Counted from the stretch's first letter, positions 15,479 through 24,376 are shown. The stretch: DNA of 64,000 bases from Erwinia sp. SLM-02 (GCF_037450285.1 NZ_JAQISN010000004.1:310001-374000); one strand, 5' to 3'. Notes: generated by a model from the sequence alone, not told the origin. Numbers and translations are program-made.

Positions 15479-17401
15479 TTATTTAGTCGGGCGCGCTTCG
15501 CGCCAGTAGCCAATCAGCGTCAGGTAGTTACTTTTCACTTTGGCAATCAGCGAGGCATCGTCCAGCTCGCCCTGCAGCCACTGGCGTGACGGCTGGCCGA
15601 AGATGGTACGGCCGACCGCGAAGCCTTTGACCCACGGGCTTTTCGCCGCGGCGGCAAAGCCCGCTTTCAGCTCGGCTTCCGGCGCGTCCAGGCCCAGCAG
15701 CAGGATCCCACGGCAGTGCGGATCGTTCTTCTCGATCAGCGCGCTGATCGCTTCCCAGGTAGCGTGGGACAGCGGTGGGAGTTTCCACCAGTCAGGCTGA
15801 ATGCCCATGCTGTAGAAGTGGGTCAGGATTTCCAGATAGTACTTCTCGTCTTTATCCGGGTTGCTCTCCGGCAGAATAACTTCCAGCAGCAGCTCGTGGC
15901 CGGATTTATTACAGCCGTTCCACACGTCGAGGATCAGATCGTCCTGCTCTTTACGCATTTCCGCGCTGTCGTGCGGATGGTAGAAGGTCAGGCATTTGAC
16001 CACGTGCTCCTGCGGCCAGTCCACCAGCTGAGAGCCGATGTTGCCGTGCTCGAGGCGCAGCGGGCGGGAGCTTGGCAGCTCGATAGGGCGACCAATCCAC
16101 CAGCCTTTCCCGGTGATGGCGTTCAGCGCGGGCTGGCCGTAGGTGGTGTCCGCAAGGATGCCGCAGCGGCCATCGTCCAGACCGGCCTCACGTGCCGCTT
16201 CCTGCGCACCCTGCAGCAGCAGCGTTTTCAGCTCGGGAATGCGTGAATCGTCAAAGCCCGCTTCGGCAGCCATATCGGCCAGCTGTTTGCGGTGGTCGAA
16301 GGCGAAGATGTTCAGCTCGGTCCACTGCTGCTTGCGCGTGGTAACGCGGTGCAGGTGGTTCAGGCGCTTGTCGAGATCCGGGCGTTTAACCTCTTTATCA
16401 CGGCTGAGGAAGTCATCCAGCTCTTCTTTGGTTGGCATGGCTGGCGCACAGCCGTGGCGGGAAACCACCAGCGCACCGCAGGCGTTGGCGTAACGGCATG
16501 CCTGTTCCCAGCTTTCATCGTTCAGCCAGCCGCGCAGCAGGCCGGACATAAAGGCATCGCCCGCGCCGAGTACGTTCAGCACTTCCACGCGCACGCCGCT
16601 TTGCAGCTTCGTCTCTTCCCAGCTGTCCGGGATATCGCCTTCAAAGACCACGCAGCCCAGCGGGCCACGTTTGCAGACCAGCGTCGCTTTCGTCGCTTTA
16701 CGCACGTTTTTCAGCGCGGTCAGGCTGTCGGTGCTGCCACCGGCAATATGGAACTCTTCTTCCGTTCCCACCACCAGATCGAAATAGTGCAGAACTTCCT
16801 GCAGCTGCTGGGTGACGCGCTCGGACTCCACGAAACGCGTTTCGCCGTCGCCCAGCGAGGTCAGACCCCACAGCACCGGACGGTAGTCGATATCCAGCGC
16901 GGTACGCAGGCCGTGGCGGCGGGCGATCTCCAGCGCTTTCAGCACGGCGGCACGGGTATCCGGGTGGGAGAGGTGCGTACCGGTCACGGCAACGGCACGG
17001 GATGAGGCGATGTAGTCTTCCTGAATATCGTCCGGCACCAGGCCCATATCGGCGCAGTTGTCACGGTAGAACACCAGCGGGAAGGTTTCCTGATCTTTAA
17101 TACCGAGGATAACCAGGCCGGTCAGACGTTTTTTATCGGTGATCAGGCTCTGAGTGTCGCAACCTACGCGCTGAAGCTCTTCCCGCAGGAAGCGGCCCAT
17201 ATGTTCATCACCCACGCGCGCCAGCATGGCGGATTTCAGCCCCTGGATCGCGGTGCCGTATGCCACGTTACCGGAAGAGCCACCCAGATACTTGGCAAAG
17301 GTGGTTTCATCTTCAAGGCGTGCACCGATCTGCTGGCCATAAAGGTCGACGGCGATGCGCCCGATACAAATCACATCAAGCCGCTTCTGTTGTGTACTCA
17401 T
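15479..17401 (-). CDS. iolC: 5-dehydro-2-deoxygluconokinase fused to DUF2090
   Basis: This 640-residue bifunctional-looking protein has an N-terminal PfkB sugar kinase (about 8-325; VICIGRIAVDLYGQQIGA, YLGGSSGNVAYG, and the anion-hole/base motif NVLGAGDAFMSGLLRG) that phosphorylates 5-dehydro-2-deoxy-D-gluconate. A C-terminal DUF2090 domain (about 330-640; FAFDHRKQLADMA, ILADTTYG, LLLEVILPE, KGFAVGRTIFG) is aldolase-like. The same fusion occurs in Salmonella-type iol clusters. Because no separate iolJ is seen here, DUF2090 may split the phosphorylated product into dihydroxyacetone phosphate and malonate semialdehyde. The ATG at 17401 (MSTQQ) follows AGGAAACAACAGGT and is preferred over an upstream in-frame ATG. 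It is divergent from iolD. Confidence 0.88.
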   Translation of the reverse strand: MSTQQKRLDVICIGRIAVDLYGQQIGARLEDETTFAKYLGGSSGNVAYGTAIQGLKSAMLARVGDEHMGRFLREELQRVGCDTQSLITDKKRLTGLVILGIKDQETFPLVFYRDNCADMGLVPDDIQEDYIASSRAVAVTGTHLSHPDTRAAVLKALEIARRHGLRTALDIDYRPVLWGLTSLGDGETRFVESERVTQQLQEVLHYFDLVVGTEEEFHIAGGSTDSLTALKNVRKATKATLVCKRGPLGCVVFEGDIPDSWEETKLQSGVRVEVLNVLGAGDAFMSGLLRGWLNDESWEQACRYANACGALVVSRHGCAPAMPTKEELDDFLSRDKEVKRPDLDKRLNHLHRVTTRKQQWTELNIFAFDHRKQLADMAAEAGFDDSRIPELKTLLLQGAQEAAREAGLDDGRCGILADTTYGQPALNAITGKGWWIGRPIELPSSRPLRLEHGNIGSQLVDWPQEHVVKCLTFYHPHDSAEMRKEQDDLILDVWNGCNKSGHELLLEVILPESNPDKDEKYYLEILTHFYSMGIQPDWWKLPPLSHATWEAISALIEKNDPHCRGILLLGLDAPEAELKAGFAAAAKSPWVKGFAVGRTIFGQPSRQWLQGELDDASLIAKVKSNYLTLIGYWREARPTK

Positions 17402-18007
17402 ACCTGTTGTTTCCTTCTGTGATGTACCCTGGTCATCGGCGTATTTTGCGGTTGAGTCGCCGCCGGTGGCTTCGGGTAAAGCCGACTCTGTTTGCGCTTC
17501 TCCAGCAGATCGGTGGCACGCCAGCCCGATCGAATCCGGATCTAACATGCCAACGAGTATGAGGAATAAAAATTCCAATTTCAATATGAAATGAAATTAT
17601 TGCCCCAAAAGTGTGAGGTGGTTAAAACTCTTGCGCAGCGGCATTACGGCACGACAGAGGCAACGCCGTTTCAGGCGGCTCAGGAGTTGTGAGCGATATC
17701 TCAACTTTCTTAGATAACAGGTGTAAACATATTGAAGTGAAAGGGTTTTTATCATTTTATGTCTGGATGGCACCTGGCGTTTCATTTCCCCCCTTACGAT
17801 CCCCCTATTCATCCCCGTTTCACCACAGAATTTGATCTCACTCGCAAAATGAAATGTTTCTTCTGTAATTCTGTTTAGTGAAAAAAATATTTGTTTATAA
17901 TCGGCTCACGTTTCACTTATAGCTGTCGCCGTTTTCTCACCAGGGCGACCAAAAATGCGAATACCGGTGGACCTGAGTGGCGTCCCCGACAAATAAAGGA
18001 AGAGCAA
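17402..18007. promoter_or_regulatory. Divergent iolC/iolD promoter region with TTTCA half-sites
   Basis: This 606-bp gap has no supported gene. It holds ATTTCA-ATA-TGAAAT (17578-17592), an overlapping further TGAAAT (17592-17597), TGAAATG (17850-17856), and GTTTCAYY elements at 17779, 17817 and 17910. A TATAAT at 17896-17901 is a good -10 for iolD, with only a weak -35 upstream. The palindromic site lies upstream of iolC. The repeated half-sites are candidate IolR operators. Confidence 0.5.
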
Positions 18008-19942
18008 ATGGGCAAGATTAGATTAACTACAGCACAGGCTCTGGTCAGATTCCTGGACAACCAGTATCTGTCGGTAGACGGCGTTGAAACCAAATTCGTT
18101 AAGGGCATTTTCGCCATCTTCGGCCACGGTAACGTGCTGGGTCTGGGCCAGGCTCTGGAACATAATAACGGCGATCTGGTGGTGTATCAGGGCCGTAACG
18201 AGCAGGGTATGGCGCATGCGGCAATGGGCTATGCCAAACAGAAGCTGCGTCGCGAGATTATCGCCTGTACTTCTTCCGTCGGCCCGGGCGCGGCCAACAT
18301 GATTACCGCAGCGGCCACCGCTACCGCTAACCGTATTCCTCTCTTACTGCTGCCGGGCGATGTGTTTGCCACCCGCCAGCCGGACCCGGTTCTGCAGCAG
18401 ATTGAGCAGAGCCACGATCTGAGCATCAGCACCAACGATGCGTTCCGCGCCGTCAGCAAATACTGGGACCGCGTAAACCGCCCCGAGCAGCTGATGACCG
18501 CCTGTATTAACGCCTTCCGCGTGCTGACCGACCCGGCTGAAACCGGCGCGGTGACCATTTCTCTGCCGCAGGATGTGCAGGGTGAAGCCTATGACTTCCC
18601 GGAATATTTCTTCCAGAAGCGCGTGCACCGCATTGAGCGCCGCCTGCCAACCGAAGGCCAGCTGGCCGATGCGCTGAAGCTGATTGCCGCGAAACACAAG
18701 CCGATGATTATCTGCGGCGGCGGCGTGAAGTATTCCGGCGCAGGCGCAGCGCTGCTGGCCTTTGCCGAACGCCACGGCATTCCTTTTGCAGAAACCCAGG
18801 CGGGCAAAGGCACTATCGTTTCTGACCATCCGCTGAACGTCGGCGGCGTGGGTGAAACCGGCTGCCTGGCCGCTAACCTGCTGGCGAAAGAGGCCGATCT
18901 GGTGATTGGTATCGGTACGCGCTATACCGACTTCACCACCGCCTCAAAATGGATTTTCCAGAACCCGGACGTGAACTACATCAACATTAACGTCAGCAAC
19001 TTTGACGCCTACAAGCTGGATGCGGTGCAGGTTGTGGCCGATGCCCAGGAAGCGCTGAACGCCCTGAACAGCCGCGTGGAAATGATTCACAACGGCTGGG
19101 GTGAGCAGGTGACCCAGGCACAGAGCAAGCTGCTGAAAGAAACCCAGCGCGTTTACTCGGCGGTGTACAGCGAAGAGAACTTCGTGCCGGAGATCGCTGA
19201 CCATATCGACCGCGACGCGCTGTTTGCCGAGTTCAATCGTCTGACCGGCTCCTTCCTGACGCAGAGCAGCGTGCTGGGAACGCTTAATGAGCACCTCCCA
19301 AAGGATTCGGTCATTGTGGCCGCCGCGGGCAGCCTGCCGGGCGATCTGCAGCGCATGTGGCGCACCAAAGATTACAACAGCTATCACGTCGAGTATGGCT
19401 ACTCCTGCATGGGCTACGAGGTCAACGCCTCTCTCGGCGTTAAGCTGGCCGAGCCGCACCGTGAGGTTTACACCATGGTGGGCGACGGTTCATTCCAGAT
19501 GCTGCACTCCGAGCTGGTGACCTCGATTCAGGAAGGCGCGAAGATCAACGTAGTGCTGCTGGATAACATGACCAACGGCTGCATTAACAACCTGCAGATG
19601 GAACACGGTATGGACAGCTTCACCACCGAGTTCCGCTTCCGTAACGCGGAAACCGGCAAGCTGAACGGTGGCTTTGTACCGATTGATTTTGCCGCGATTG
19701 CGGCGGGTTACGGCTGCAAAACCTACCGTATTACCACGCTGGAAGAGCTGCAGGCCGCGCTGATCGATGCGCAGAAGCAGACCGTTTCCACGCTGTTCGA
19801 TATCAAAGTTCTGCCGAAGACCATGATCCACAAGTATTTCAGCTGGTGGCGCGTGGGCGGGGCACAGGTTTCTGACTCTGAGCGAGTGGATGCCGTCGCC
19901 CGCAAGCTGAACGAGCATATCGACCAGGCTCGCGAATATTAA
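18008..19942 (+). CDS. iolD: 3D-(3,5/4)-trihydroxycyclohexane-1,2-dione hydrolase
   Basis: This 644-residue thiamine-diphosphate enzyme opens the six-membered ring of the diketone made by IolE, giving 5-deoxy-glucuronate. It has the three-domain acetolactate-synthase fold. The N-terminal domain includes VYQGRNEQGMAHAAMGYAKQ, with the cofactor-activating Glu, and CTSSVGPGAANMITAAATA. The C-terminal domain has the ThDP/Mg motif MVGDGSFQMLHSELVTSIQEGAKINVVLLDN. The ATG at 18008 follows AAGGAAGAGC; an upstream in-frame extension to 17891 would overlap the promoter and is rejected. Length fits IolD (about 640). It is followed by a terminator and then iolG. Confidence 0.93.
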   Translation: MGKIRLTTAQALVRFLDNQYLSVDGVETKFVKGIFAIFGHGNVLGLGQALEHNNGDLVVYQGRNEQGMAHAAMGYAKQKLRREIIACTSSVGPGAANMITAAATATANRIPLLLLPGDVFATRQPDPVLQQIEQSHDLSISTNDAFRAVSKYWDRVNRPEQLMTACINAFRVLTDPAETGAVTISLPQDVQGEAYDFPEYFFQKRVHRIERRLPTEGQLADALKLIAAKHKPMIICGGGVKYSGAGAALLAFAERHGIPFAETQAGKGTIVSDHPLNVGGVGETGCLAANLLAKEADLVIGIGTRYTDFTTASKWIFQNPDVNYININVSNFDAYKLDAVQVVADAQEALNALNSRVEMIHNGWGEQVTQAQSKLLKETQRVYSAVYSEENFVPEIADHIDRDALFAEFNRLTGSFLTQSSVLGTLNEHLPKDSVIVAAAGSLPGDLQRMWRTKDYNSYHVEYGYSCMGYEVNASLGVKLAEPHREVYTMVGDGSFQMLHSELVTSIQEGAKINVVLLDNMTNGCINNLQMEHGMDSFTTEFRFRNAETGKLNGGFVPIDFAAIAAGYGCKTYRITTLEELQAALIDAQKQTVSTLFDIKVLPKTMIHKYFSWWRVGGAQVSDSERVDAVARKLNEHIDQAREY

Positions 19943-19991
19943 TAACGCATTTTTTCTTTTCCTTTTTGCTGTTCTTTTTTGCCTTTAAAGC

Positions 19992-20013
19992 GCGGGCTGT
20001 TTAGCCCGCTTTT
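19992..20013 (+). terminator. Terminator between iolD and iolG
   Basis: GCGGGCT (19992-19998) pairs with AGCCCGC (20003-20009), with a GTTT loop and a following TTTT. It may lower read-through from iolD into iolGHE or mark a separate transcript. Confidence 0.65.
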
Positions 20014-20039
20014 ACCCCCTACTCAAGTAAGGATCGATC

Positions 20040-21050
20040 ATGACGTTAAAGTTAGGTGTTATTGGTGCTGGTGCCATCGGTCAGGAACATATCCGTCGCT
20101 GCAGCAAAGTGCTGCAGGGTGCAGAGGTTGTGGCCGTCTCTGATATCAACGTGGAAGGCGCGAAAGCGGCCGTTGCCCGTCTGGGCCTGAACGCTGAAGT
20201 CTACGCGGACGGCCACGACGTGGTGAACTCTTCCAACGTGGATGCCGTGCTGGTGACCTCCTGGGACCCAACGCACGAAGAGTACACGCTGGCTGCAATC
20301 GCTGCCGGTAAGCCCGTGTTCTGTGAAAAGCCGCTGGCGATGACCGCTGAAGGCTGCCGCCGCGTGGTGGATGCAGAGATCAAATTCGGCAAGCGTCTGG
20401 TGCAGGTTGGCTTTATGCGCCCTTACGATGCCGGCTACCGCGCGCTGAAAAAAGTGATTACCGATGGTGAAATCGGCGAGCCGCTGATGCTGCACTGCGC
20501 GCACCGTAACCCGACCGTACCGGAGAACTACACCACCGATATGGCGATTACTAACACGCTGATCCACGAGCTGGATGTGCTGCGCTGGCTGACCGAAGAT
20601 GACTACAAATCTGTACAGGTTGTCTTCCCACGCGTAACCTCCAAAACCCATGCCAGACTGAAAGATCCTCAGATCGTGCTGTTTGAAACCCGTAAAGGCA
20701 TCCGCATTGACGTTGAAATCTTCGTTAACTGCGCCTACGGCTACGACATTCAGTGTGAAGTGGTCGGTGAAGAAGGCATTGCCAAGCTGCCAGAGCCATC
20801 TGCCGTGCAGATGCGCAAGAACGCGCAGCTTTCTACCGCCATTCTGACCGACTGGAAAGACCGCTTTATCGATGCCTATGACGTTGAGTTGCAGGCATTT
20901 ATTAATGATGCCACCGCAGGCAAGCTGACCGGGCCATCCGCCTGGGACGGTTATGCCGCTTCCGTTGCCGCTGACGCCTGCCATAAGGCACAGAACAGCG
21001 GTGCGATTGAGCCGGTGGAACTGCCAGAGCGCCCGGCGTTCTACAACTAA
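20040..21050 (+). CDS. iolG: myo-Inositol 2-dehydrogenase
   Basis: This 336-residue GFO/IDH/MocA oxidoreductase oxidises myo-inositol to 2-keto-myo-inositol with NAD+, the first pathway step. The Rossmann motif is GVIGAGAIG (6-14). Glu96-Lys97-Pro98 forms the conserved EKP, with Lys97 as catalytic lysine, and His176 lies in NTLIHELDVLRWL. The third residue of the B. subtilis catalytic triad (Asp172) corresponds to Asn172 here. ATG 20040 follows AAGGATCGATC. It heads the iolG-iolH-iolE group, with short hairpins in both intergenic gaps (21074-21093 and 22023-22040). Confidence 0.9.
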   Translation: MTLKLGVIGAGAIGQEHIRRCSKVLQGAEVVAVSDINVEGAKAAVARLGLNAEVYADGHDVVNSSNVDAVLVTSWDPTHEEYTLAAIAAGKPVFCEKPLAMTAEGCRRVVDAEIKFGKRLVQVGFMRPYDAGYRALKKVITDGEIGEPLMLHCAHRNPTVPENYTTDMAITNTLIHELDVLRWLTEDDYKSVQVVFPRVTSKTHARLKDPQIVLFETRKGIRIDVEIFVNCAYGYDIQCEVVGEEGIAKLPEPSAVQMRKNAQLSTAILTDWKDRFIDAYDVELQAFINDATAGKLTGPSAWDGYAASVAADACHKAQNSGAIEPVELPERPAFYN

Positions 21051-21134
21051 TCGCCGCGCTGCTACCGCACATTCCCCTGCCGTCGGGCAGGGGATACCGT
21101 AAAACAGCGTACTGATTTAATCACGGAGAGTCTG

Positions 21135-22019
21135 ATGAAAATTGCCTTTGATGTGGATGTCATTCGAGATTTGGGCATCACAAAAATGGTTCACCAGGTG
21201 GCTGACTGGGGCTACAAATATATTGAGCAGTCCCCGCATCCGCAGATCAACCCGTTCTACAAGCATCCAAAAGCCAGCCGCGAAATTATCACCGAGTACA
21301 AAAACGCGCTGCGTGCTACTGGGGTTGAGATCTCCTCTTATATCGTGGTTTATCGCTGGTCCGGTCCCGACGAGGCACGCCGCCAGGCTGCCGTTCGCAA
21401 CTGGAAACGTATGATTGAGATCGCGGTAGAAACCGGCGTGCAGGTGATAAATACCGAACTTTCCGGTAACCCGAACGAGCCAGAGATCTGTGAAGAGATG
21501 TTCTATCGCTCGATGGAAGAGCTGCTGCCTATCGTTGAACGCGAGGGCATCCGCATTGAAATCCAGTCACACCCGTGGGATTTCTGCGAAAACAGCAATG
21601 AAACGGCCGATATTGTGAAATCGTTCCGCAGTGAGAACGTGAAGTACCTGTACAGCGCACCGCACACCTTCTTCTACGACAAAGGCAAGGGCGATGTGAA
21701 ACCCATGCTGGAGTACGCCGGTGCGGATCTGTCCCACGTGCTGATTGCCGATACCATGAACCACACCAAGCACTGCCGCTATATCGTGAACCCACCGGGC
21801 GTGGATGCCACGATCCACCAGCATGTTGCCGTGGGTAAAGGTGAGGTTGATTTCCCAACGCTGTTCCAGACTCTGCGCGATATGAAGTTTGCCGAGCAAA
21901 CCTTCAAAGTGGGCGGCGATCCGATTATCGCCGCGGCGCTGTTCGGCTATCCGGAAGAAATGAACGTTGAAGCGGTTGCGACGCGCGAACTGATCGAGCG
22001 TGAACTGCTGCGGAAATAA
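21135..22019 (+). CDS. iolH: IolH family sugar-phosphate-isomerase-like protein
   Basis: This 294-residue TIM-barrel protein is similar in length and sequence style to B. subtilis IolH (about 289). It starts MKIAFDVDVIRDLGI. The middle has IRIEIQSHPWDFCENSNET, followed by HVLIADTMNHTKHCRYIVNPPG and HQHVAVGKGEVDFP, the latter a common metal-site segment of this fold. IolH is a conserved member of iol operons without a firmly established essential reaction; an isomerase or epimerase role on keto-inositols is inferred. It is 84 bp after iolG and 44 bp before iolE, in the same transcript. Confidence 0.82.
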   Translation: MKIAFDVDVIRDLGITKMVHQVADWGYKYIEQSPHPQINPFYKHPKASREIITEYKNALRATGVEISSYIVVYRWSGPDEARRQAAVRNWKRMIEIAVETGVQVINTELSGNPNEPEICEEMFYRSMEELLPIVEREGIRIEIQSHPWDFCENSNETADIVKSFRSENVKYLYSAPHTFFYDKGKGDVKPMLEYAGADLSHVLIADTMNHTKHCRYIVNPPGVDATIHQHVAVGKGEVDFPTLFQTLRDMKFAEQTFKVGGDPIIAAALFGYPEEMNVEAVATRELIERELLRK

Positions 22020-22063
22020 CAGCGGGCGGCCGTGGCCGCCCGGTGCACACCAGAGGTAGGATC

Positions 22064-22960
22064 ATGAACAAAGATAACGTCAAACTGGCTATTGCCCCGA
22101 TCGGCTGGACTAACGATGACATGCCGGAGCTGGGCAAAGAAAACACCTTCCAGCAGATCGTCAGTGAAATGGCGCTGGCCGGTTTTGTGGGCAGCGAAGT
22201 GGGCAGCAAATATCCGCGCGATCCGGCAGTCCTGAAGCCGATGCTGGATATCCGTGGCATTCAGATCGTTAACGCCTGGTTCAGCACCTTCTTCGCCAAC
22301 GGCGACAAAGCGAAGACCATTGATGAATTCATCAACCATCGCGATTTCCTGCATGCGATGGGGGCGAAAGTCATTGGCTGCTCCGAGCAGAGCCTGAGCA
22401 TCCAGGGCACCACCAAAGCGGTGCTGGAAGAGAAGCCTGTCTTTACCGACGAGCAGTGGCGTCTGACCACCGAAGGCTACAACGAGCTGGCGAAACTGGC
22501 CGCCGAGAAAGGCATGACGGTTGGCCTGCATCACCATATGGGTACCGGCATCCAGACCACGGAAGAAGTGGATCGCTTTATGGCGGAAACCAATGACGAC
22601 GTTTATCTGCTGTTCGATACCGGCCATGCCTACTACTCGGAAGGCAGCCAGGAGAAAATGCTGGCGATCCTGACCAGATACCTGCCGCGCATTAACCACG
22701 TTCACCTGAAAGACGTGCGTGATGAGATCGTCGACCAGGTCAGAAGCCAGAAGCTGTCATTCCTGGACGGCGTGAAGAAAGGCACCTTTACCGTTCCGGG
22801 CGACGGCGTGATCGATTTCAAACCGGTGTTCAAAATCCTCGACGATTTCGGCTACAAAGGCTGGATGGTGGTGGAAGCTGAGCAGGATCCGGCACTGGCT
22901 AACCCGTTTGAATATGCGGTAAAAGCCCGTAAATACATTCGCGAAACGGCCGGCCTGTAA
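22064..22960 (+). CDS. iolE: Inosose dehydratase
   Basis: This 298-residue TIM-barrel protein dehydrates 2-keto-myo-inositol to 3D-(3,5/4)-trihydroxycyclohexane-1,2-dione, the IolD substrate. Family features are IAPIGWTNDDMPELGKEN at the start, GFVGSEVGSKYP, GLHHHMGTGIQT, LLFDTGHAYYSEG, NHVHLKDVRDE and VVEAEQDP, which supply metal-binding Glu, Asp and His residues. The ATG at 22064, preceded by AGAGGTAGG, is preferred to a GTG at 22043. It is the last iol gene and ends in a strong terminator. Confidence 0.92.
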   Translation: MNKDNVKLAIAPIGWTNDDMPELGKENTFQQIVSEMALAGFVGSEVGSKYPRDPAVLKPMLDIRGIQIVNAWFSTFFANGDKAKTIDEFINHRDFLHAMGAKVIGCSEQSLSIQGTTKAVLEEKPVFTDEQWRLTTEGYNELAKLAAEKGMTVGLHHHMGTGIQTTEEVDRFMAETNDDVYLLFDTGHAYYSEGSQEKMLAILTRYLPRINHVHLKDVRDEIVDQVRSQKLSFLDGVKKGTFTVPGDGVIDFKPVFKILDDFGYKGWMVVEAEQDPALANPFEYAVKARKYIRETAGL

Positions 22961-22971
22961 GCGCCTGACGT

Positions 22972-23035
22972 AAAAAAACCTCCCACTTCTGAAACGGGCC
23001 GTAAAAGCCCGATGACGAAGATGGGAGGTTTTTTT
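22972..23035. terminator. Strong bidirectional terminator between iolE and dcrB
   Basis: A run of seven A and CCTCCCA (22972-22985) pairs with TGGGAGG and a run of seven T (23022-23035), enclosing an inner CGGGC/GCCCG hairpin. It ends iolGHE and, on the other strand, dcrB. It is also the right border of the inserted inositol region. Confidence 0.85.
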
Positions 23036-23047
23036 GTGGGCGCAGTA

Positions 23048-23608
23048 TTACTTCAGCTGCAGCGTTTTCAGGATATTCGCGGCTTCAGTCTGCGCTGCCT
23101 GCTGGTCATCACCCGGCAGGGAGATTTGCAGCGTCAGCAGTTTGCCATCCACCTTGCCCATCACTAACGAAGACCAGGCGGTCTGATTGTTGGCAGAAAT
23201 CACCGTGTCCAGCTGCTGTAACTGCTGGCCGTTGACGGTAATCTCTTTATTGGTCACTACCTGAAGCTGTGGTGCACGGCTGCGCTGCTGCTCGATCATG
23301 CGTTTTGCCAGATCGTCCAGCGTGTCGTTGCTGCTGTCGCCTTCGATGACGATGATCGCCTTCTGGCCTGATTCGTCAGCGTAAACGTGCATGTTATTGG
23401 CCTGAGTACCCAGTTTGCCGCTTTTGTCACTCATGCCGGAAGGCAGAGCGAAACTCAGTTTGCCATCCATCAGGGATACAGTCTGGCTGCTCTGACTTGT
23501 CTGGCTGCCGGCATTTTTATCCGCAGCGGCGGTATCGCTTTTGCCGTCGCAGGCGGCGAGGCCAACAACCAGTAAACTTACTCCGGCATATTTCAGTAGG
23601 TTACGCAT
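23048..23608 (-). CDS. dcrB: Lipoprotein DcrB
   Basis: This 186-residue lipoprotein is similar to E. coli DcrB, which is needed for infection by phage C1 and contributes to cell-envelope function and lipoprotein maturation. It has a short signal sequence with lipobox LAAC (Cys at residue 20, LLVVGLAACDGKS), a Ser/Gln/Ala-rich linker, and a globular domain with FALPSGMSDKSGKL and QISLPGDDQQAAQTEAANILKTL. The ATG at 23608 (MRNLLKYAG) gives a normal lipoprotein signal; a start seven codons upstream is possible but unnecessary. It keeps its E. coli neighbour yhhQ, but its other neighbour yhhS is now 18.4 kb away. Confidence 0.88.
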   Translation of the reverse strand: MRNLLKYAGVSLLVVGLAACDGKSDTAAADKNAGSQTSQSSQTVSLMDGKLSFALPSGMSDKSGKLGTQANNMHVYADESGQKAIIVIEGDSSNDTLDDLAKRMIEQQRSRAPQLQVVTNKEITVNGQQLQQLDTVISANNQTAWSSLVMGKVDGKLLTLQISLPGDDQQAAQTEAANILKTLQLK

Positions 23609-23710
23609 CAGGGTCCCTTTTTTAGTCATCGCTCAACATATCAGTCACTTATACAATAACATTCAGCACGCAAAAGCAACTTATCTTGCATGACATTGTG
23701 TGTAACCAGC

Positions 23711-24376
23711 TTACCCAAAATTAACCTGTGGGCCATTGGACTTTTCTGCTAATCGTTTCAGCATGGCGTTCAGCAACAGGCCGTAGGCGGGCAGGAAGAA
23801 AATCATGCAGATCATCACTTTAAAGCTGTAATCCACCATCGCGATCTCGACCCAGTGGGTGGCCATAAACGGATCGGTACTCTGGTAGAAGGCGATAAAG
23901 AAGAAGGCCGCCGTATCGCTGATATTCCCAAGGAACATCGCCGCAGCCGGTGCCATCCACCAGGCGGCTTTCTGCCGCAGGCGGTTAAAGACATAAATAT
24001 CGAGGATCTGCCCGAGTGCATAGGCCATAAAGCTGGCACAGGCGATGCGGGCCACAAAGATATTCATCTCTTTCAGCGAGGCAACACCCTGCCATTCCCC
24101 CTGAAAATAGAGCGCGGAAATCAGGTAGGAGATAAACAGTGCCGGGATCATCACCGCCAGGATAATACGACGCGCCAGCGGGGCACCGAAAATCCGCACC
24201 GTCAGATCGGTCGCAAGGAAAATAAACGGGAAGCTGAACGCACCCCAGGTGGTGTGCAGACCGAAAATGGAGACCGGTAGCTGGACCAGATAGTTGCTGG
24301 AGGTGATCACCAGCAGATGAAACAGACAGAGCCAGATCAGCGCGTGGGTACGCTGACGCGAAGTAAATGCGATCAT
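23711..24376 (-). CDS. yhhQ: Queuosine precursor transporter YhhQ
   Basis: This 221-residue, six-helix inner-membrane protein of the vitamin-uptake-like (COG1738) family takes up 7-cyano-7-deazaguanine/7-aminomethyl-7-deazaguanine for tRNA queuosine synthesis in E. coli. It matches E. coli YhhQ in the stretches ITSSNYLVQLPVSI, FHLLV, FIFLATDLTVRIFGAPLARRII and MAYALGQILDIYVFNRLRQ, and has the same length. ATG 24376 (MIAFTSRQ) is used, not an upstream in-frame start. It is divergent from tusA. Confidence 0.9.
   Translation of the reverse strand: MIAFTSRQRTHALIWLCLFHLLVITSSNYLVQLPVSIFGLHTTWGAFSFPFIFLATDLTVRIFGAPLARRIILAVMIPALFISYLISALYFQGEWQGVASLKEMNIFVARIACASFMAYALGQILDIYVFNRLRQKAAWWMAPAAAMFLGNISDTAAFFFIAFYQSTDPFMATHWVEIAMVDYSFKVMICMIFFLPAYGLLLNAMLKRLAEKSNGPQVNFG

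Noticed and set aside
15329..15589. 86-codon open frame after the adhesin-like gene
   Set aside because: It runs into the iolC coding region on the other strand and shows no domain or ribosome site.
17402..17584. N-terminal extension of iolC
   Set aside because: No kinase homology in the added 61 residues; ATG 17401 has a ribosome site and the region is promoter-like.
17891..18007. N-terminal extension of iolD
   Set aside because: It would start upstream of the TATAAT -10 box at 17896-17901; ATG 18008 has AAGGAAG before it.
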